The notes under the pieces: generated by a model
What the model saw: the letters and a program-made list of their open reading frames with translations, nothing else
The model's database searches: none
Told to the model about the DNA's origin: nothing
Assembly (NCBI GenBank): GCA_035473255.1
Contig: DATIOK010000097.1
Coordinates: 1 to 19,424 of the forward strand
Direction of reading: 5' to 3'
Length of the DNA stretch: 19,424 bases
From: JAICYJ01 sp035473255
GTDB lineage: Bacteria; Actinomycetota; Thermoleophilia; Gaiellales; JAICJC01
Shown here: positions 6,331 to 14,054 of the stretch, piece by piece
Layout of the letters: each line of letters begins with the position of its first letter
Position numbering within the stretch: position 1 is the first letter of the stretch
Position numbers and translations under genes: made by a program

Positions 6331-8451
6331 CTAGGTGGTCGCAGCGATCACGGCGGCCAGCACGTCCACGACCTGCGGGTCGAAGTCCCTGCCCGAGCAG
6401 CGGCGCAGCTCCTGCATCGCCTCCTGCGACGGCCGCGCGCCGCGGTACACGCGGTCGGTGGTGATCGCGTCGTACGCGTCGCAGGCCAGGATCACTCGCG
6501 CCCCCAGCGGGATCTCGGGGCCGGCCAGGCCGTTGGGGTAGCCGCTGCCGTCCCAGTGCTCGTGGCAGCTGATCACCAGCTCGGCCGCGCCGGCCAGTGC
6601 CCGCACGGGCTCGAGGATCTGCGCGCCCAGCTGCGGATGCGTCTTCATCACCGCCCACTCAGACGCCGTCAGCGGGCCCGGCTTGTTGAGGATCTCGGCC
6701 GGGATCCCGATCTTGCCGATGTCGTGCAGGGCCGCGGCCACGCTGATGTCGCGCAGCTCTGAGCCGGAGACGCCGAGCCGGTCGGCGACCGCCGTGCACA
6801 GACCAACCAGGGCCTGGGCGTGGTCGTTGGTGTAGGCGTCCTTCGCGTCCAGCGCGTTGCCGAGGGCCTGCATGGTGGCCAGGAACGAGGTGTCGAGCTC
6901 GTCGTAGAGGGCGCGGTTGGTGATCGCCAGCAGCGCCTGGTCGGCGATGCCGAGCAGCATCCGCTGGTCGCGCGGAGAGATCGGCCCGCGACGCGGCCCC
7001 CTCTGCACGATCACGGCGCCGCGGTTGCGCGACCGCTCGCCGATCGCGATCACCGCATACGTGGTGCCGGCCGGCGCGGCGTCCAGGCATCCGGTCAGGG
7101 CCGGGGTCTGGTCGAGATCGAGCGACGAGATGCCGCGACCCGAGAGCGCCGCCGCCAGCGGCTGATCGGTGACGCGCAGCCTGGTGCGCATCAGGCGGTG
7201 CGCCTCGCGGGGCGTGTAGCCGACCGTGGTCGCGGGCACCAGCATGTCTCCGTCGCGCTTCCAGATCGAGATGCCGGCGCACTCGACCAGCCGGTCGATC
7301 GCGATCGCCAGCATCGACGCGATGCCCTCGACGTTCTCCTGCAGGGACAGTGCCGCGCCCAGCTCGAGCAGCGCCTCCGAGATGTCGGCCGCCTCCTGCT
7401 GCTCGGCGATCAGGCGCACGTTCTCGCAGGCGATGGCGGCGTGTGCGGCGATCACCTCGAGCAGGCGCAGGTCGTCGTCGTCGAACCGGGCCAGGCCCTC
7501 CTTGCTGAGCACGATCACGCCCACGGATCCTCGCTCGGACACCATCGGCGCCGCCAGCATCGACTCGTCGATCGGTTCGGTGCCGGGGATCTCGACGCTG
7601 AAGGGCACGGCCGACGCGTCGTCGATCCGCAAGGGCTTCCTCGTCTCGAACACGCGGCCGGTGATGCCCTCGCCGACCGCGACGACCAGATCCTCGACGT
7701 CCTCGCCGGCGTAGACCTCGCCCACGCCCATCAACGCGGCCGGAAGCAACAGGTCTTCGTCCTGTGAGAGGACGTAGAACCGGCAGGAGTGGTAGTCGAT
7801 CAGCGTGTGCAGCTGCCCGACCACGATCCGCCCCACCTCGGGCAGCGACCGTACCCCGATGAAGGCACCGGCCAGCGATCGCACAAGCTGCATCTGCTCG
7901 AGCGCGCGGTCGCCGCGAGCGGCCTTCCCGGGTGCCATCGCCTGCTCCAGCAGCATGTACTCGCGCGCGGCCGACACCGCGGCCACCATCTCCAGGCAGG
8001 AGGCCAGATGCGCGGCCAGGGCGGCGGCGCAGGCCTGGTCGGCCTCAGACAGCTCGCGGCCGGGATGCGCGGTGGCGGCGATCACGTGGCTGACCGCGCC
8101 CTCGGAAACGATCGGCACCGCGACCAGCTGCAACCGGCCGAACGCGCCCTGCGTGACCCCGCTGCCATGGCCGTCGCAGAGCTCGACGGCGGCGGCCATG
8201 CGGGCATCGCCGACCCGGGCCGGCCGGGCGCCGGAACGGGCCCAGCGGCCCTCACAGGCGAGGCCGGTCTCGGTCAGCTTGACCGCGGCGACGGCGTCCA
8301 GCGCGAGCAGGCGCCCGAAGGCGGCACATCCCGCTTCGAGCAGTTCGGCACGCTCGCGTTTGGAGCTGAGCTCGGCGAGGGTCGCCACGAGGTCCAGCGA
8401 GGCGTCGGACGCGTCGGCCGGGACGGCGGTGACCCGAGTACGGTGAGGCAT
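6331..8451 (-). CDS. Triple-GAF HD-GYP domain protein, probable c-di-GMP phosphodiesterase
   Basis: A 706-residue soluble protein. Three successive GAF-like sensor domains are visible (about 20-150, 190-340 and 350-500), the second being the clearest (GEGITGRVFETRKPLRI, SMLAAPMVSERGSVGVIVL). The HD-GYP domain follows (about 510-700) with YTNDHAQAL, the H576-D577 doublet in AALHDIGKIGIP, the GYP motif CHEHWDGSGYPNGLAG and ACDAYDAITTDRVYR. HD-GYP enzymes hydrolyse cyclic di-GMP to GMP. The first His of the usual HHE triplet is Cys629 here, while H630-E631 remain; related HD-GYP proteins tolerate change at this position, so activity is plausible. GAF domains probably tune it to small ligands or redox state. 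No GGDEF domain, receiver or membrane helix is present. It is upstream of glnA on the same strand but separated by a terminator. Its own promoter should lie in the 8452-8809 gap. Confidence 0.92.
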   Translation of the reverse strand: MPHRTRVTAVPADASDASLDLVATLAELSSKRERAELLEAGCAAFGRLLALDAVAAVKLTETGLACEGRWARSGARPARVGDARMAAAVELCDGHGSGVTQGAFGRLQLVAVPIVSEGAVSHVIAATAHPGRELSEADQACAAALAAHLASCLEMVAAVSAAREYMLLEQAMAPGKAARGDRALEQMQLVRSLAGAFIGVRSLPEVGRIVVGQLHTLIDYHSCRFYVLSQDEDLLLPAALMGVGEVYAGEDVEDLVVAVGEGITGRVFETRKPLRIDDASAVPFSVEIPGTEPIDESMLAAPMVSERGSVGVIVLSKEGLARFDDDDLRLLEVIAAHAAIACENVRLIAEQQEAADISEALLELGAALSLQENVEGIASMLAIAIDRLVECAGISIWKRDGDMLVPATTVGYTPREAHRLMRTRLRVTDQPLAAALSGRGISSLDLDQTPALTGCLDAAPAGTTYAVIAIGERSRNRGAVIVQRGPRRGPISPRDQRMLLGIADQALLAITNRALYDELDTSFLATMQALGNALDAKDAYTNDHAQALVGLCTAVADRLGVSGSELRDISVAAALHDIGKIGIPAEILNKPGPLTASEWAVMKTHPQLGAQILEPVRALAGAAELVISCHEHWDGSGYPNGLAGPEIPLGARVILACDAYDAITTDRVYRGARPSQEAMQELRRCSGRDFDPQVVDVLAAVIAATT

Positions 8452-8809
8452 CTGCAGGGAACCTAGGCGATGACGGCGAAGAGATGCAATCCCCAGTTCC
8501 GGGTAACGGCTCTACTGCAAACGTGACACCTGCTGCTGGAGCCGTCGCCAAGGGCCGAAACCGGCTTGGTGGCGGGCTCTGCCGTCCGGCCGCCTGTTGA
8601 TACTGCAACAACCGCCGCCGTGAACGATCGAATCACCGCCACCCCGGTCCATCCCGCCAACGGCGCCGGCAACGCCACCTCGCCGGCGGCTGCCTGGTGC
8701 GACTGGTGGCCGTGGCTGTTCGCGATCGACCCGCAGCGCGCCTGGTCGAACCAAACGCCGTTGCCGCCGGTTTCGGTCTCGACCGATACCCACTAGCCTG
8801 AGAGACGGC
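8452..8809. promoter_or_regulatory. Divergent 358-base gap with inverted repeats, no convincing gene
   Basis: The gap separates the HD-GYP gene (minus) from the cation exporter (plus) and must hold both promoters. Visible structure: 7-base arms ACGGCTC (8505-8511) and GAGCCGT (8539-8545) that can pair; a CCAAG/CTTGG hairpin at 8548-8569 with an inner GCCG/CGGC stem; a small palindrome TGTTG-6-CAACA at 8595-8610; and the octamer TACTGCAA twice, at 8513-8520 and 8601-8608. A weak plus-strand promoter may be TTGCCG (8761) - 17 bases - CGATAC (8784), with GAGAG before the exporter ATG. No riboswitch class I know fits. Short open frames here on both strands lack family-like sequence. Confidence 0.4.
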
Positions 8810-9745
8810 ATGGCGCACGCCCACCACCACGGGCACCACCACCGTCGGCCCGATCGCGACCGCGGTCGTCGCGGGCTGACGATCGCCCTGGGGCTGACGC
8901 TGGCCGTGTTCGCAGCCGAGGCGCTGGGCGGTTTGGCAGGCGGCAGCCTGGCGCTCTTGGCCGACGCGGGCCACATGCTGACCGACGCGGCCGCGCTGCT
9001 GCTGGCGCTGCTGGCCGGGTGGATGGCGAGCCGTCCGGCCCGCGGCCGGCACACCTTCGGCTGGCAGCGGGCCGAGATCCTGGCCGCACTGGCCAACGGG
9101 CTGGTACTGGTGCTGATCGCAGCCGCCACGCTGTATGCGGCCCTGCAGAGGATGTCGGACCCGCCCACCGTGAAGGGCGGGATCACGCTGCTGGTGGCGA
9201 CCGCCGGTCTTGTGTTCAACCTGGCGTCCGGCGGGGTGCTGATGCGGTCGGGCGGGGGCCTGAACGTGCGGGCGGCGTTGCGCCACGTGCTGGCCGATGC
9301 GCTGTCCTCGTTCGGCGTGATCATGTCGGCGCTCTGCATCATCTTCTTCGGCTGGCAGATCGCCGACCCCCTGGTCAGCATCGCGATCGCGGTGATGATC
9401 CTGCTGGCCGCCGTCTCGATCGTGCGCGAGTCGCTGGACGTGCTGCTGGAGGCGGCGCCGGCCGGCATCGACGTGGAGCGGATGGGGCAGGCGATGGCGG
9501 GGGTGGACGGCGTCATCGAGGTGCACGACCTGCACGTGTGGACGGTCACGTCCGGCTTCGCCGCGGTCGCCGCGCACGTCACGGTGTCCGCGAGTGCCGA
9601 GCCGTCCCTGGTGCGGCGTCGGATGGCTGAGATGCTTGAGCGGCACTTCGGGGTCACCCACTCCACGCTGCAGGTGGAGCGGGAGGGTGCCGAGCACGCG
9701 CTGCTGCAGATCCGCCGCGGCGACGACGACGCCGTCGGCGGCTGA
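8810..9745 (+). CDS. Cation diffusion facilitator, Zn2+ exporter (CzcD/ZitB-like)
   Basis: A 311-residue inner-membrane antiporter of the CDF family that exports divalent cations in exchange for protons. The N-terminus is His-rich (seven His between positions 3 and 11). Six membrane helices follow, then a cytosolic ferredoxin-like domain containing EVHDLHVWTVTSG, typical of the family. The transport site residues are H55-x-x-x-D59 in helix 2 (AGHMLTD) and H159-x-x-x-D163 in helix 5 (HVLAD). This 2-His/2-Asp set is characteristic of Zn2+ (sometimes Co2+ or Cd2+) members rather than Mn2+ or Fe2+ members. It is a single gene; no metal-responsive ArsR or MerR regulator lies next to it in the window. 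It ends 12 bases from the convergent DUF4446 gene, with no visible terminator between them. Confidence 0.94.
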   Translation: MAHAHHHGHHHRRPDRDRGRRGLTIALGLTLAVFAAEALGGLAGGSLALLADAGHMLTDAAALLLALLAGWMASRPARGRHTFGWQRAEILAALANGLVLVLIAAATLYAALQRMSDPPTVKGGITLLVATAGLVFNLASGGVLMRSGGGLNVRAALRHVLADALSSFGVIMSALCIIFFGWQIADPLVSIAIAVMILLAAVSIVRESLDVLLEAAPAGIDVERMGQAMAGVDGVIEVHDLHVWTVTSGFAAVAAHVTVSASAEPSLVRRRMAEMLERHFGVTHSTLQVEREGAEHALLQIRRGDDDAVGG

Positions 9746-9757
9746 CACGAAGTCAGA

Positions 9758-10237
9758 TCACAGCGCGGTGGCCTGCTCCAAGGCGCGGGTCTCCTCCGGC
9801 GACAGGTCCAGGTCGCTCTCGCCCGCGATCACCTGCTTGATGTAGATGCGCGCGTACTCGCGATCCTGGATCGCCGTCAGGATCATTCCGTTGGCGGCCG
9901 CATCGAGCAGCGCCAGCGACACCGACTGGCGCCCGCCGGTGCCCTCGAGCGCGTCGTAGCGCAGCAGCGCCCAGCGCTGCAAGACGCCGTCCAGCCGCCC
10001 GGTCATCTGCTGCAGGCCCAGCTCGACGTGGTCGGCGCGGGACTCCACGTGCTCGACCCGCGCCAGCAGGCCCACCGCATACTCGACCAGGTCCTGCTGG
10101 TCGGCGCCCAGCAGCAGCCGCTGGCCGCGCCGCATCCGGCGCAGCTGCACGATCAGGTAGATCGTGGCCAGCCCCAGTAGCACGGCCAGCGCGCAGGCGA
10201 CGGCGGCGACCAGCAGGGCGGTGTCGGCGGTGCTCAC
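9758..10237 (-). CDS. DUF4446 family membrane-anchored protein
   Basis: A 159-residue protein of unknown function. An N-terminal membrane helix (about residues 7-31) is followed by a charged helical stretch and the DUF4446 core: LLRYDALEGTGGRQSVSLAL, NGMILTAIQDREYARIYIK and a Glu-rich C-terminus. In the family this core has the pattern R-Y-D-A followed by S-x-x-x-L-L-D and a -R-x-x-x-R/Y-x-K- strand. The protein should sit on the inside of the membrane with its core in the cytosol. The start is a GTG at 10237 that overlaps the stop of the upstream CARDB-like gene (GTGA), so the two are translationally coupled. Placed beside the wall-signalling operon, a role at the cell envelope is possible, but no enzymatic motif can be seen. 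Confidence 0.85.
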   Translation of the reverse strand: MSTADTALLVAAVACALAVLLGLATIYLIVQLRRMRRGQRLLLGADQQDLVEYAVGLLARVEHVESRADHVELGLQQMTGRLDGVLQRWALLRYDALEGTGGRQSVSLALLDAAANGMILTAIQDREYARIYIKQVIAGESDLDLSPEETRALEQATAL

Positions 10238-11433
10238 AGGCTGAAGATGACTTGATACGTCTGCGAGTTGTTGCTGGCGGTGCGCTCACCCGGCACCGGC
10301 GTCACCAGCACCGTCAGCGGCACCGCCTTGTCGAACTGCAGCGTGGTCGACTCGAAGCCGCCGATCGTGACCGTCTTCGGCTGGCCCTTCTTGATCTCGG
10401 GGATGGTGGCGGTTTTCGTGACCTTGTTGGCGCCGGTTCCGATCGTGAGCTTGACCACCACGTTGGTCTCGGTGAAGTCGCCGCCGTTGGTGGCGGTGAC
10501 CAGGAACGACATCCCGTGCACCTTCACCGCATTCACCGTCCCCGCCTGTAACGTCACAAGCGAACCGTCGCCCTGCTTCGCCACCACGGTGTTCAGGCTC
10601 AGCCCGTGCAGGCCGTGAGCCGCGCTGGGCTTCCAGCGCTTCAGCACCGCGGCCATGCCGGCCGGGGTCAGCACCTCCGCGTCGGACTCGTCGAGGAACA
10701 CCGACGTCGGCACCTGCACGTCGATCCCGTCCTGGTGCAGAGCGGCCGTCGCCGGAGTCGAGTAGGAGTCGGTGTAGATGATGTCGGAGGCGAGCATCCG
10801 CTGCGTGCAGGGCACCAGCAGCTTGCCGCCGGCCCGCGCCGGCTTCGCGTGGTAGGCCTGCGGCATCGCGCCGATCATGCAGTCGAGCCCGTTCACGCGA
10901 TAGGACAGCGTCTGCAGCAGCCACGGTTGCAGCGATGCCACCTGCTTGGTGGGCTTGAGGTTGGTGGCCGCGGTCACCGCGGACTGGGCCTGCGCACGCA
11001 TTGTGGTCAGCCGTGCGCGCACCTGCTTCAGCTTGACCGGCTGGCGCGAGTTGAGCAGGTCGTGCAGCTGGGCGCCGGCGGCGTCGGACTTGCCCAGCAC
11101 CGTCTTCACCTCGTTGAAGTAGGCCTGGTTCTTCGAGGTCGCGCTGCTGCCGCTGCACGCCCGGGTGAGCAGCACCAGCACCAGCACCACCACCACGATG
11201 CCCGCCGCCAGCATGCCCAGCCGGCCCCACTCGAGGCCCTCCAGCGACGGCATGCCGGCCGGCCGCGGGAGGGATGGGCGCTTGCCCGGCGACCGGCCGC
11301 GGCTGCGTTCGCGCGGGGGCCGTGCAGGCCGGTCTGGCGACCGACCTTCTTCGCCTGCGGGACGCGTGGGAGCGGTTTCCTGGGTGCGGCTCGGCTCCTC
11401 CCACTCGCCATCGAAGAAGTCGTCTGGCGGCAC
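10234..11433 (-). CDS. Single-pass membrane protein with extracytoplasmic CARDB-like domain
   Basis: A 399-residue protein without a recognised function. A cytosolic, low-complexity N-terminus (about 1-70) starts acidic (DDFFDGEWEE) and becomes Arg/Pro-rich. One strong membrane helix spans about 72-90. The outside part has a helical region (about 100-180), two Cys (185 and 209) that could form a disulphide, and a C-terminal Ig-like beta domain (about 295-399) containing FLVTATNGGDFTETNVVVKL, which resembles CARDB domains used for adhesion or surface binding. The start is GTG at 11433 with an AGGG just upstream. It overlaps the DUF4446 gene and is divergent from the kinase operon, 72 bases away. 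The disordered cytosolic tail with Ser and Thr beside kinase genes makes it a possible kinase substrate (inference). Confidence 0.75.
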   Translation of the reverse strand: MPPDDFFDGEWEEPSRTQETAPTRPAGEEGRSPDRPARPPRERSRGRSPGKRPSLPRPAGMPSLEGLEWGRLGMLAAGIVVVVLVLVLLTRACSGSSATSKNQAYFNEVKTVLGKSDAAGAQLHDLLNSRQPVKLKQVRARLTTMRAQAQSAVTAATNLKPTKQVASLQPWLLQTLSYRVNGLDCMIGAMPQAYHAKPARAGGKLLVPCTQRMLASDIIYTDSYSTPATAALHQDGIDVQVPTSVFLDESDAEVLTPAGMAAVLKRWKPSAAHGLHGLSLNTVVAKQGDGSLVTLQAGTVNAVKVHGMSFLVTATNGGDFTETNVVVKLTIGTGANKVTKTATIPEIKKGQPKTVTIGGFESTTLQFDKAVPLTVLVTPVPGERTASNNSQTYQVIFSL

Positions 11434-11505
11434 GAACGGACCCTATCACCGCTCGCGGATGCAAATCCCGGCAGGAGTCCGGCCCTGCAAGGCAAATCAC
11501 TGGTC
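11434..11505. promoter_or_regulatory. Divergent promoter region of the kinase operon
   Basis: These 72 bases separate the divergent starts of the CARDB-like gene (GTG, minus) and the first kinase gene (GTG, plus). They must contain promoters for both units, including the long wall-signalling operon. They contain comparatively AT-rich patches around 11442-11447 and 11460-11467 but no clear -35/-10 pair. AAGG at 11489-11492 is a distant, weak ribosome site for the kinase. Confidence 0.35.
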
Positions 11506-13137
11506 GTGGCCCAGCCTGCATCTGTAGCACCCTCGCTCGAGCTGACCGGCCGCACGGTCGCCGAGCGCTACGTGCTGACCGGCCTGCTGGGACGCGGCGG
11601 ATTCGGCACCGTCTACTCGGGTCGCGACCTGACCGGCGCCGGCGAGGTGGCGGTCAAGGTGTTCAGCCGCTCCGAAGGGTTCGCCTCGCGCGCCGCCCGT
11701 GAGGCGCGCACGGCCACCAAGCTCGACCATCCCAACATCCACACCTGCCTGGGCGTCGAGCAGGACGAGGAGCACGCCTACCTGATCTCGCGGCTCGTGG
11801 TCGGCAAGCGGCTCGACCGGTCGCAGCTCTCCGACGAGGAGGCCGTGCGCGCGATCGCCGCCGTGGCGGACGCGCTCGCTCACGCGCACGAGCGCGGCGT
11901 CGTGCACCGCGACGTGAAGCCGTCGAACATCCTGATCGGCGACGACGGCGCGATCGTGCTGACCGACTTCGGCATCGCACGCGACGAGGACGCCCGCGAC
12001 CAGACGCTGGACGAGCGTGTGCTGGGCACGCTCTCCTACATGGCACCCGAACAGGCGGCCGGCGACCAGGCCACCGGCGCCACCGACGTATGGGCGGCGG
12101 CGCTGACGCTGTACGAAGCGCTGACCGGCGCCAACCCCTTCCGCACGAAGTCGCTGAGCGACCTGCTCGAGCGGCTGGCCGCGGGCACCACGCCACTGGT
12201 TCAGGAGCGGCCGGACCTGCCGCGGGCGCTATCGCGCATCGTCCAGCAGGCGCTACACCGCGACCCGCGCAGGCGTCCCTCGGCGATCGAGCTGCGAGAC
12301 GGCCTGCTGGCGGCGATGCGAACCGAGGTCGACGACGACGACGTGGTCAGCGCCGCGCACAAGCGCGAGCCGCGCGAGCTACCTCGGTTCGAGCGCCTGC
12401 AGCGGCCGGCCGCCACCGCCATGCTGTCGCTGTCGCTGGTGTACATGTTGACCGCCTTCCCGGTCTACCCGCAGGCCTGGACGCTGCCCCTGGCGGCGGT
12501 GGTGGCTGCCCTGTACTGGCGCTGGCCGGTGGTGGCCACGAGCGTGGCCGCCGCCCTCTGCCTGCCCGCGTTCTGGAACTACTCGCAGGCGGCTGCGCTG
12601 ATCTACGCGCCCCTGGCAGCGATCTGGATCCGGGCCGGCCGCAAGTGGGGCGCGCGCATGCTGGTGCTGTTGACCGCCATCCCGTTGACCGTGCTCGGCA
12701 TCGGCCCGGCCGTGGTGCTGGTGGCAGCCACCGCCCCCACTCCCAGGCGCCGGGCTGCAGAGGCGGCGGCCGGCGGCCTGGTGGCGATCGTGACCGCGCC
12801 CCTGATCGCGGCACGGGCGACGCAGGGGCTGCCCAGTGCGAACTCGCCGCTGGTCTACCTGACCGCGCTCGAGCGCTCACCGGCGACCGTGCTGGTGTGG
12901 CTCGCGGTGATCGGTTTCAGCGTGCTTCTGCCGGTCGCCTGGGCGCAGGCCGGAGGGCGGCGCGTGCAGGCGCTGGCGCTGTGGGGAATCGGGTTCGCGC
13001 TGGTCGCCGCCGGACTGCCGGCGGCTCTGGCAAGCCATCCAGGGGCACTCGCACCTGCGGTAGGGGCGGCGGCACTCGTGGCTATACTGCCTGCCGCCTC
13101 GGCGGTTGCTGCGCCCCGCTTCCGGCTGGGCCGGTAA
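11506..13137 (+). CDS. Ser/Thr protein kinase fused to a polytopic membrane domain
   Basis: A 543-residue protein beginning the wall-signalling operon. The kinase domain (about 20-280) is complete: Gly loop GRGGFGTVYSG, ATP-binding Lys51 in VAVK, catalytic Asp136 in HRDVKPSN, Asp154 of DFG, and the activation segment ending in APE. After a short acidic linker (DDDD near 274) there is no PASTA or other outer sensor. Instead about eight or nine hydrophobic helices run from about residue 303 to 535, broken by short charged loops (RAGRKWGAR, TPRRR). The domain order is therefore cytosolic kinase, then integral membrane domain. I chose GTG at 11506 because no better start precedes the Gly loop in this frame; CTG at 11500 is an alternative. 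Upstream the frame stays open only as a shadow of the divergent gene. It stops 38 bases before the proposed fhaA start. It stands outside the usual PknA/PknB pair; the membrane part has no function I can name. Confidence 0.9.
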   Translation: MAQPASVAPSLELTGRTVAERYVLTGLLGRGGFGTVYSGRDLTGAGEVAVKVFSRSEGFASRAAREARTATKLDHPNIHTCLGVEQDEEHAYLISRLVVGKRLDRSQLSDEEAVRAIAAVADALAHAHERGVVHRDVKPSNILIGDDGAIVLTDFGIARDEDARDQTLDERVLGTLSYMAPEQAAGDQATGATDVWAAALTLYEALTGANPFRTKSLSDLLERLAAGTTPLVQERPDLPRALSRIVQQALHRDPRRRPSAIELRDGLLAAMRTEVDDDDVVSAAHKREPRELPRFERLQRPAATAMLSLSLVYMLTAFPVYPQAWTLPLAAVVAALYWRWPVVATSVAAALCLPAFWNYSQAAALIYAPLAAIWIRAGRKWGARMLVLLTAIPLTVLGIGPAVVLVAATAPTPRRRAAEAAAGGLVAIVTAPLIAARATQGLPSANSPLVYLTALERSPATVLVWLAVIGFSVLLPVAWAQAGGRRVQALALWGIGFALVAAGLPAALASHPGALAPAVGAAALVAILPAASAVAAPRFRLGR

Positions 13138-13164
13138 CGGCCGTCGCCCACGTACTCCGCAACC

Positions 13165-13168
13165 GGAA
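13165..13168 (+). promoter_or_regulatory. Candidate ribosome binding site for fhaA
   Basis: GGAA lies about 7 bases before the CTG at 13176. It is the only Shine-Dalgarno-like sequence at the place where the conserved FhaA N-terminus begins and supports CTG initiation there. Confidence 0.35.
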
Positions 13169-13175
13169 TGCACGG

Positions 13176-14054
13176 CTGAGCCTCCTTCGCAACATCGAAC
13201 AGAAGATCAGCGGCCTCTTCGAGGGCGTGTTCTCGCGCACGTTCCGCTCGACCGTGCAGCCGGTCGAGCTGGCGCGCAAGCTGGCCAAGGAGATGGACGA
13301 CCACAAGACCATCTCGATCCACCGCGTCTACGTGCCGGACGAGTACACCGTCTTCCTGAACCCCGCCGATCGCGAGCAGTTCGCGGCCTACGAGACGCAG
13401 ATGCGGAACGAGCTGGTCGAGTACCTGGTCGAGCACGCCCGCCGCGAGGGCTACTCGCTGGCGGCGCGGCCGCTGGTGCTGCTGGAGACCGACGACGACC
13501 TCACCGTCGGCACCTTCGGGATCGCCGTCTCCACGCAGAGCCCGGCCAGCGCGGCCGAGGCTACTCGCGCACCCGAGCCGGCAACGCCGGAGCCGCCTGT
13601 CCGCGACCCGCAGCCGCCGGCCGCGGCGCCGGCGGCACCGCCCCTCCCCGACCTGCCGCCGGCCGCGATCGCGAGTCCGCCGCTGGCCGCGGGCGCCACC
13701 ATGATCTACGCCCCCGGCGACGATGACGGCGAGCAGCAGCCCCCGGCCGCGGCCGAGCCGCAGCCGCGTCAGGAGACCGCCACCTTGGAGTGGGCCGAGG
13801 GCACGGTCACGATCGGCTCGCGGGTGGTCACCATCGGCCGCTCGAGCGACTGCGACGTCCGCGTCGACGATGCCAACGTGTCCCGCCGCCATGCCGAGGT
13901 GCGGCGGATCGGCGACGGGTACTCGCTGGTCGACCTGGGCTCGACCAACGGCACCGAGGTGAACGGCCAGCGCATCCAGGAGACGGCGCTGATGAACGGC
14001 GACGTGATCTCGGTCGGCACGACCCGGATCACGTTCGAGCGGCGCCTTGGTTGA
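13176..14054 (+). CDS. fhaA: FhaA: DUF3662 and FHA domain signalling adaptor
   Basis: A 292-residue cytosolic adaptor. The N-terminal DUF3662 domain (about 1-125) opens with SLLRNIEQKISGLFEGVFSR and includes VQPVELARKLAKEMDDHK and HRVYVPDEYTVFLNP. A Pro/Ala-rich disordered linker (about 130-200) contains GATMIYAP, with Thr175 in a setting like the phospho-Thr of GarA/OdhI. The FHA domain (about 205-290) has TIGRSSDCD, SRRHAEV and DLGSTNGTEVNG, the phosphothreonine-binding set. In mycobacteria FhaA links PknB signalling to peptidoglycan precursor flipping through MviN. No ATG, GTG or TTG lies in frame between the preceding kinase gene's last bases and the conserved N-terminus; CTG at 13176 matches the family start exactly and has GGAA upstream. 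The first gene of the classical fha-pst-rod-pbp-pkn order, it overlaps fhaB by 8 bases. Confidence 0.92.
   Translation: MSLLRNIEQKISGLFEGVFSRTFRSTVQPVELARKLAKEMDDHKTISIHRVYVPDEYTVFLNPADREQFAAYETQMRNELVEYLVEHARREGYSLAARPLVLLETDDDLTVGTFGIAVSTQSPASAAEATRAPEPATPEPPVRDPQPPAAAPAAPPLPDLPPAAIASPPLAAGATMIYAPGDDDGEQQPPAAAEPQPRQETATLEWAEGTVTIGSRVVTIGRSSDCDVRVDDANVSRRHAEVRRIGDGYSLVDLGSTNGTEVNGQRIQETALMNGDVISVGTTRITFERRLG

Noticed and set aside
8480..8600. Possible c-di-GMP or cobalamin riboswitch near the HD-GYP gene
   Set aside because: A few short similarities were seen, but the conserved core segments of these classes are missing on both strands.
8463..8796. Short open frames in the 8452-8809 gap on both strands
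   Set aside because: Their translations show no family-like pattern, no good ribosome sites, and such frames are expected by chance at this GC content.
10606..11505. Upstream extension of the first kinase frame
   Set aside because: It runs antisense to the CARDB-like gene and is a low-complexity His/Arg/Gln shadow; the kinase domain begins normally after the GTG at 11506.
12090..13175. Long open frame joined to fhaA, overlapping the kinase gene
   Set aside because: It is out of frame with a well-supported kinase and has no domain pattern; FhaA's conserved N-terminus begins at 13176.
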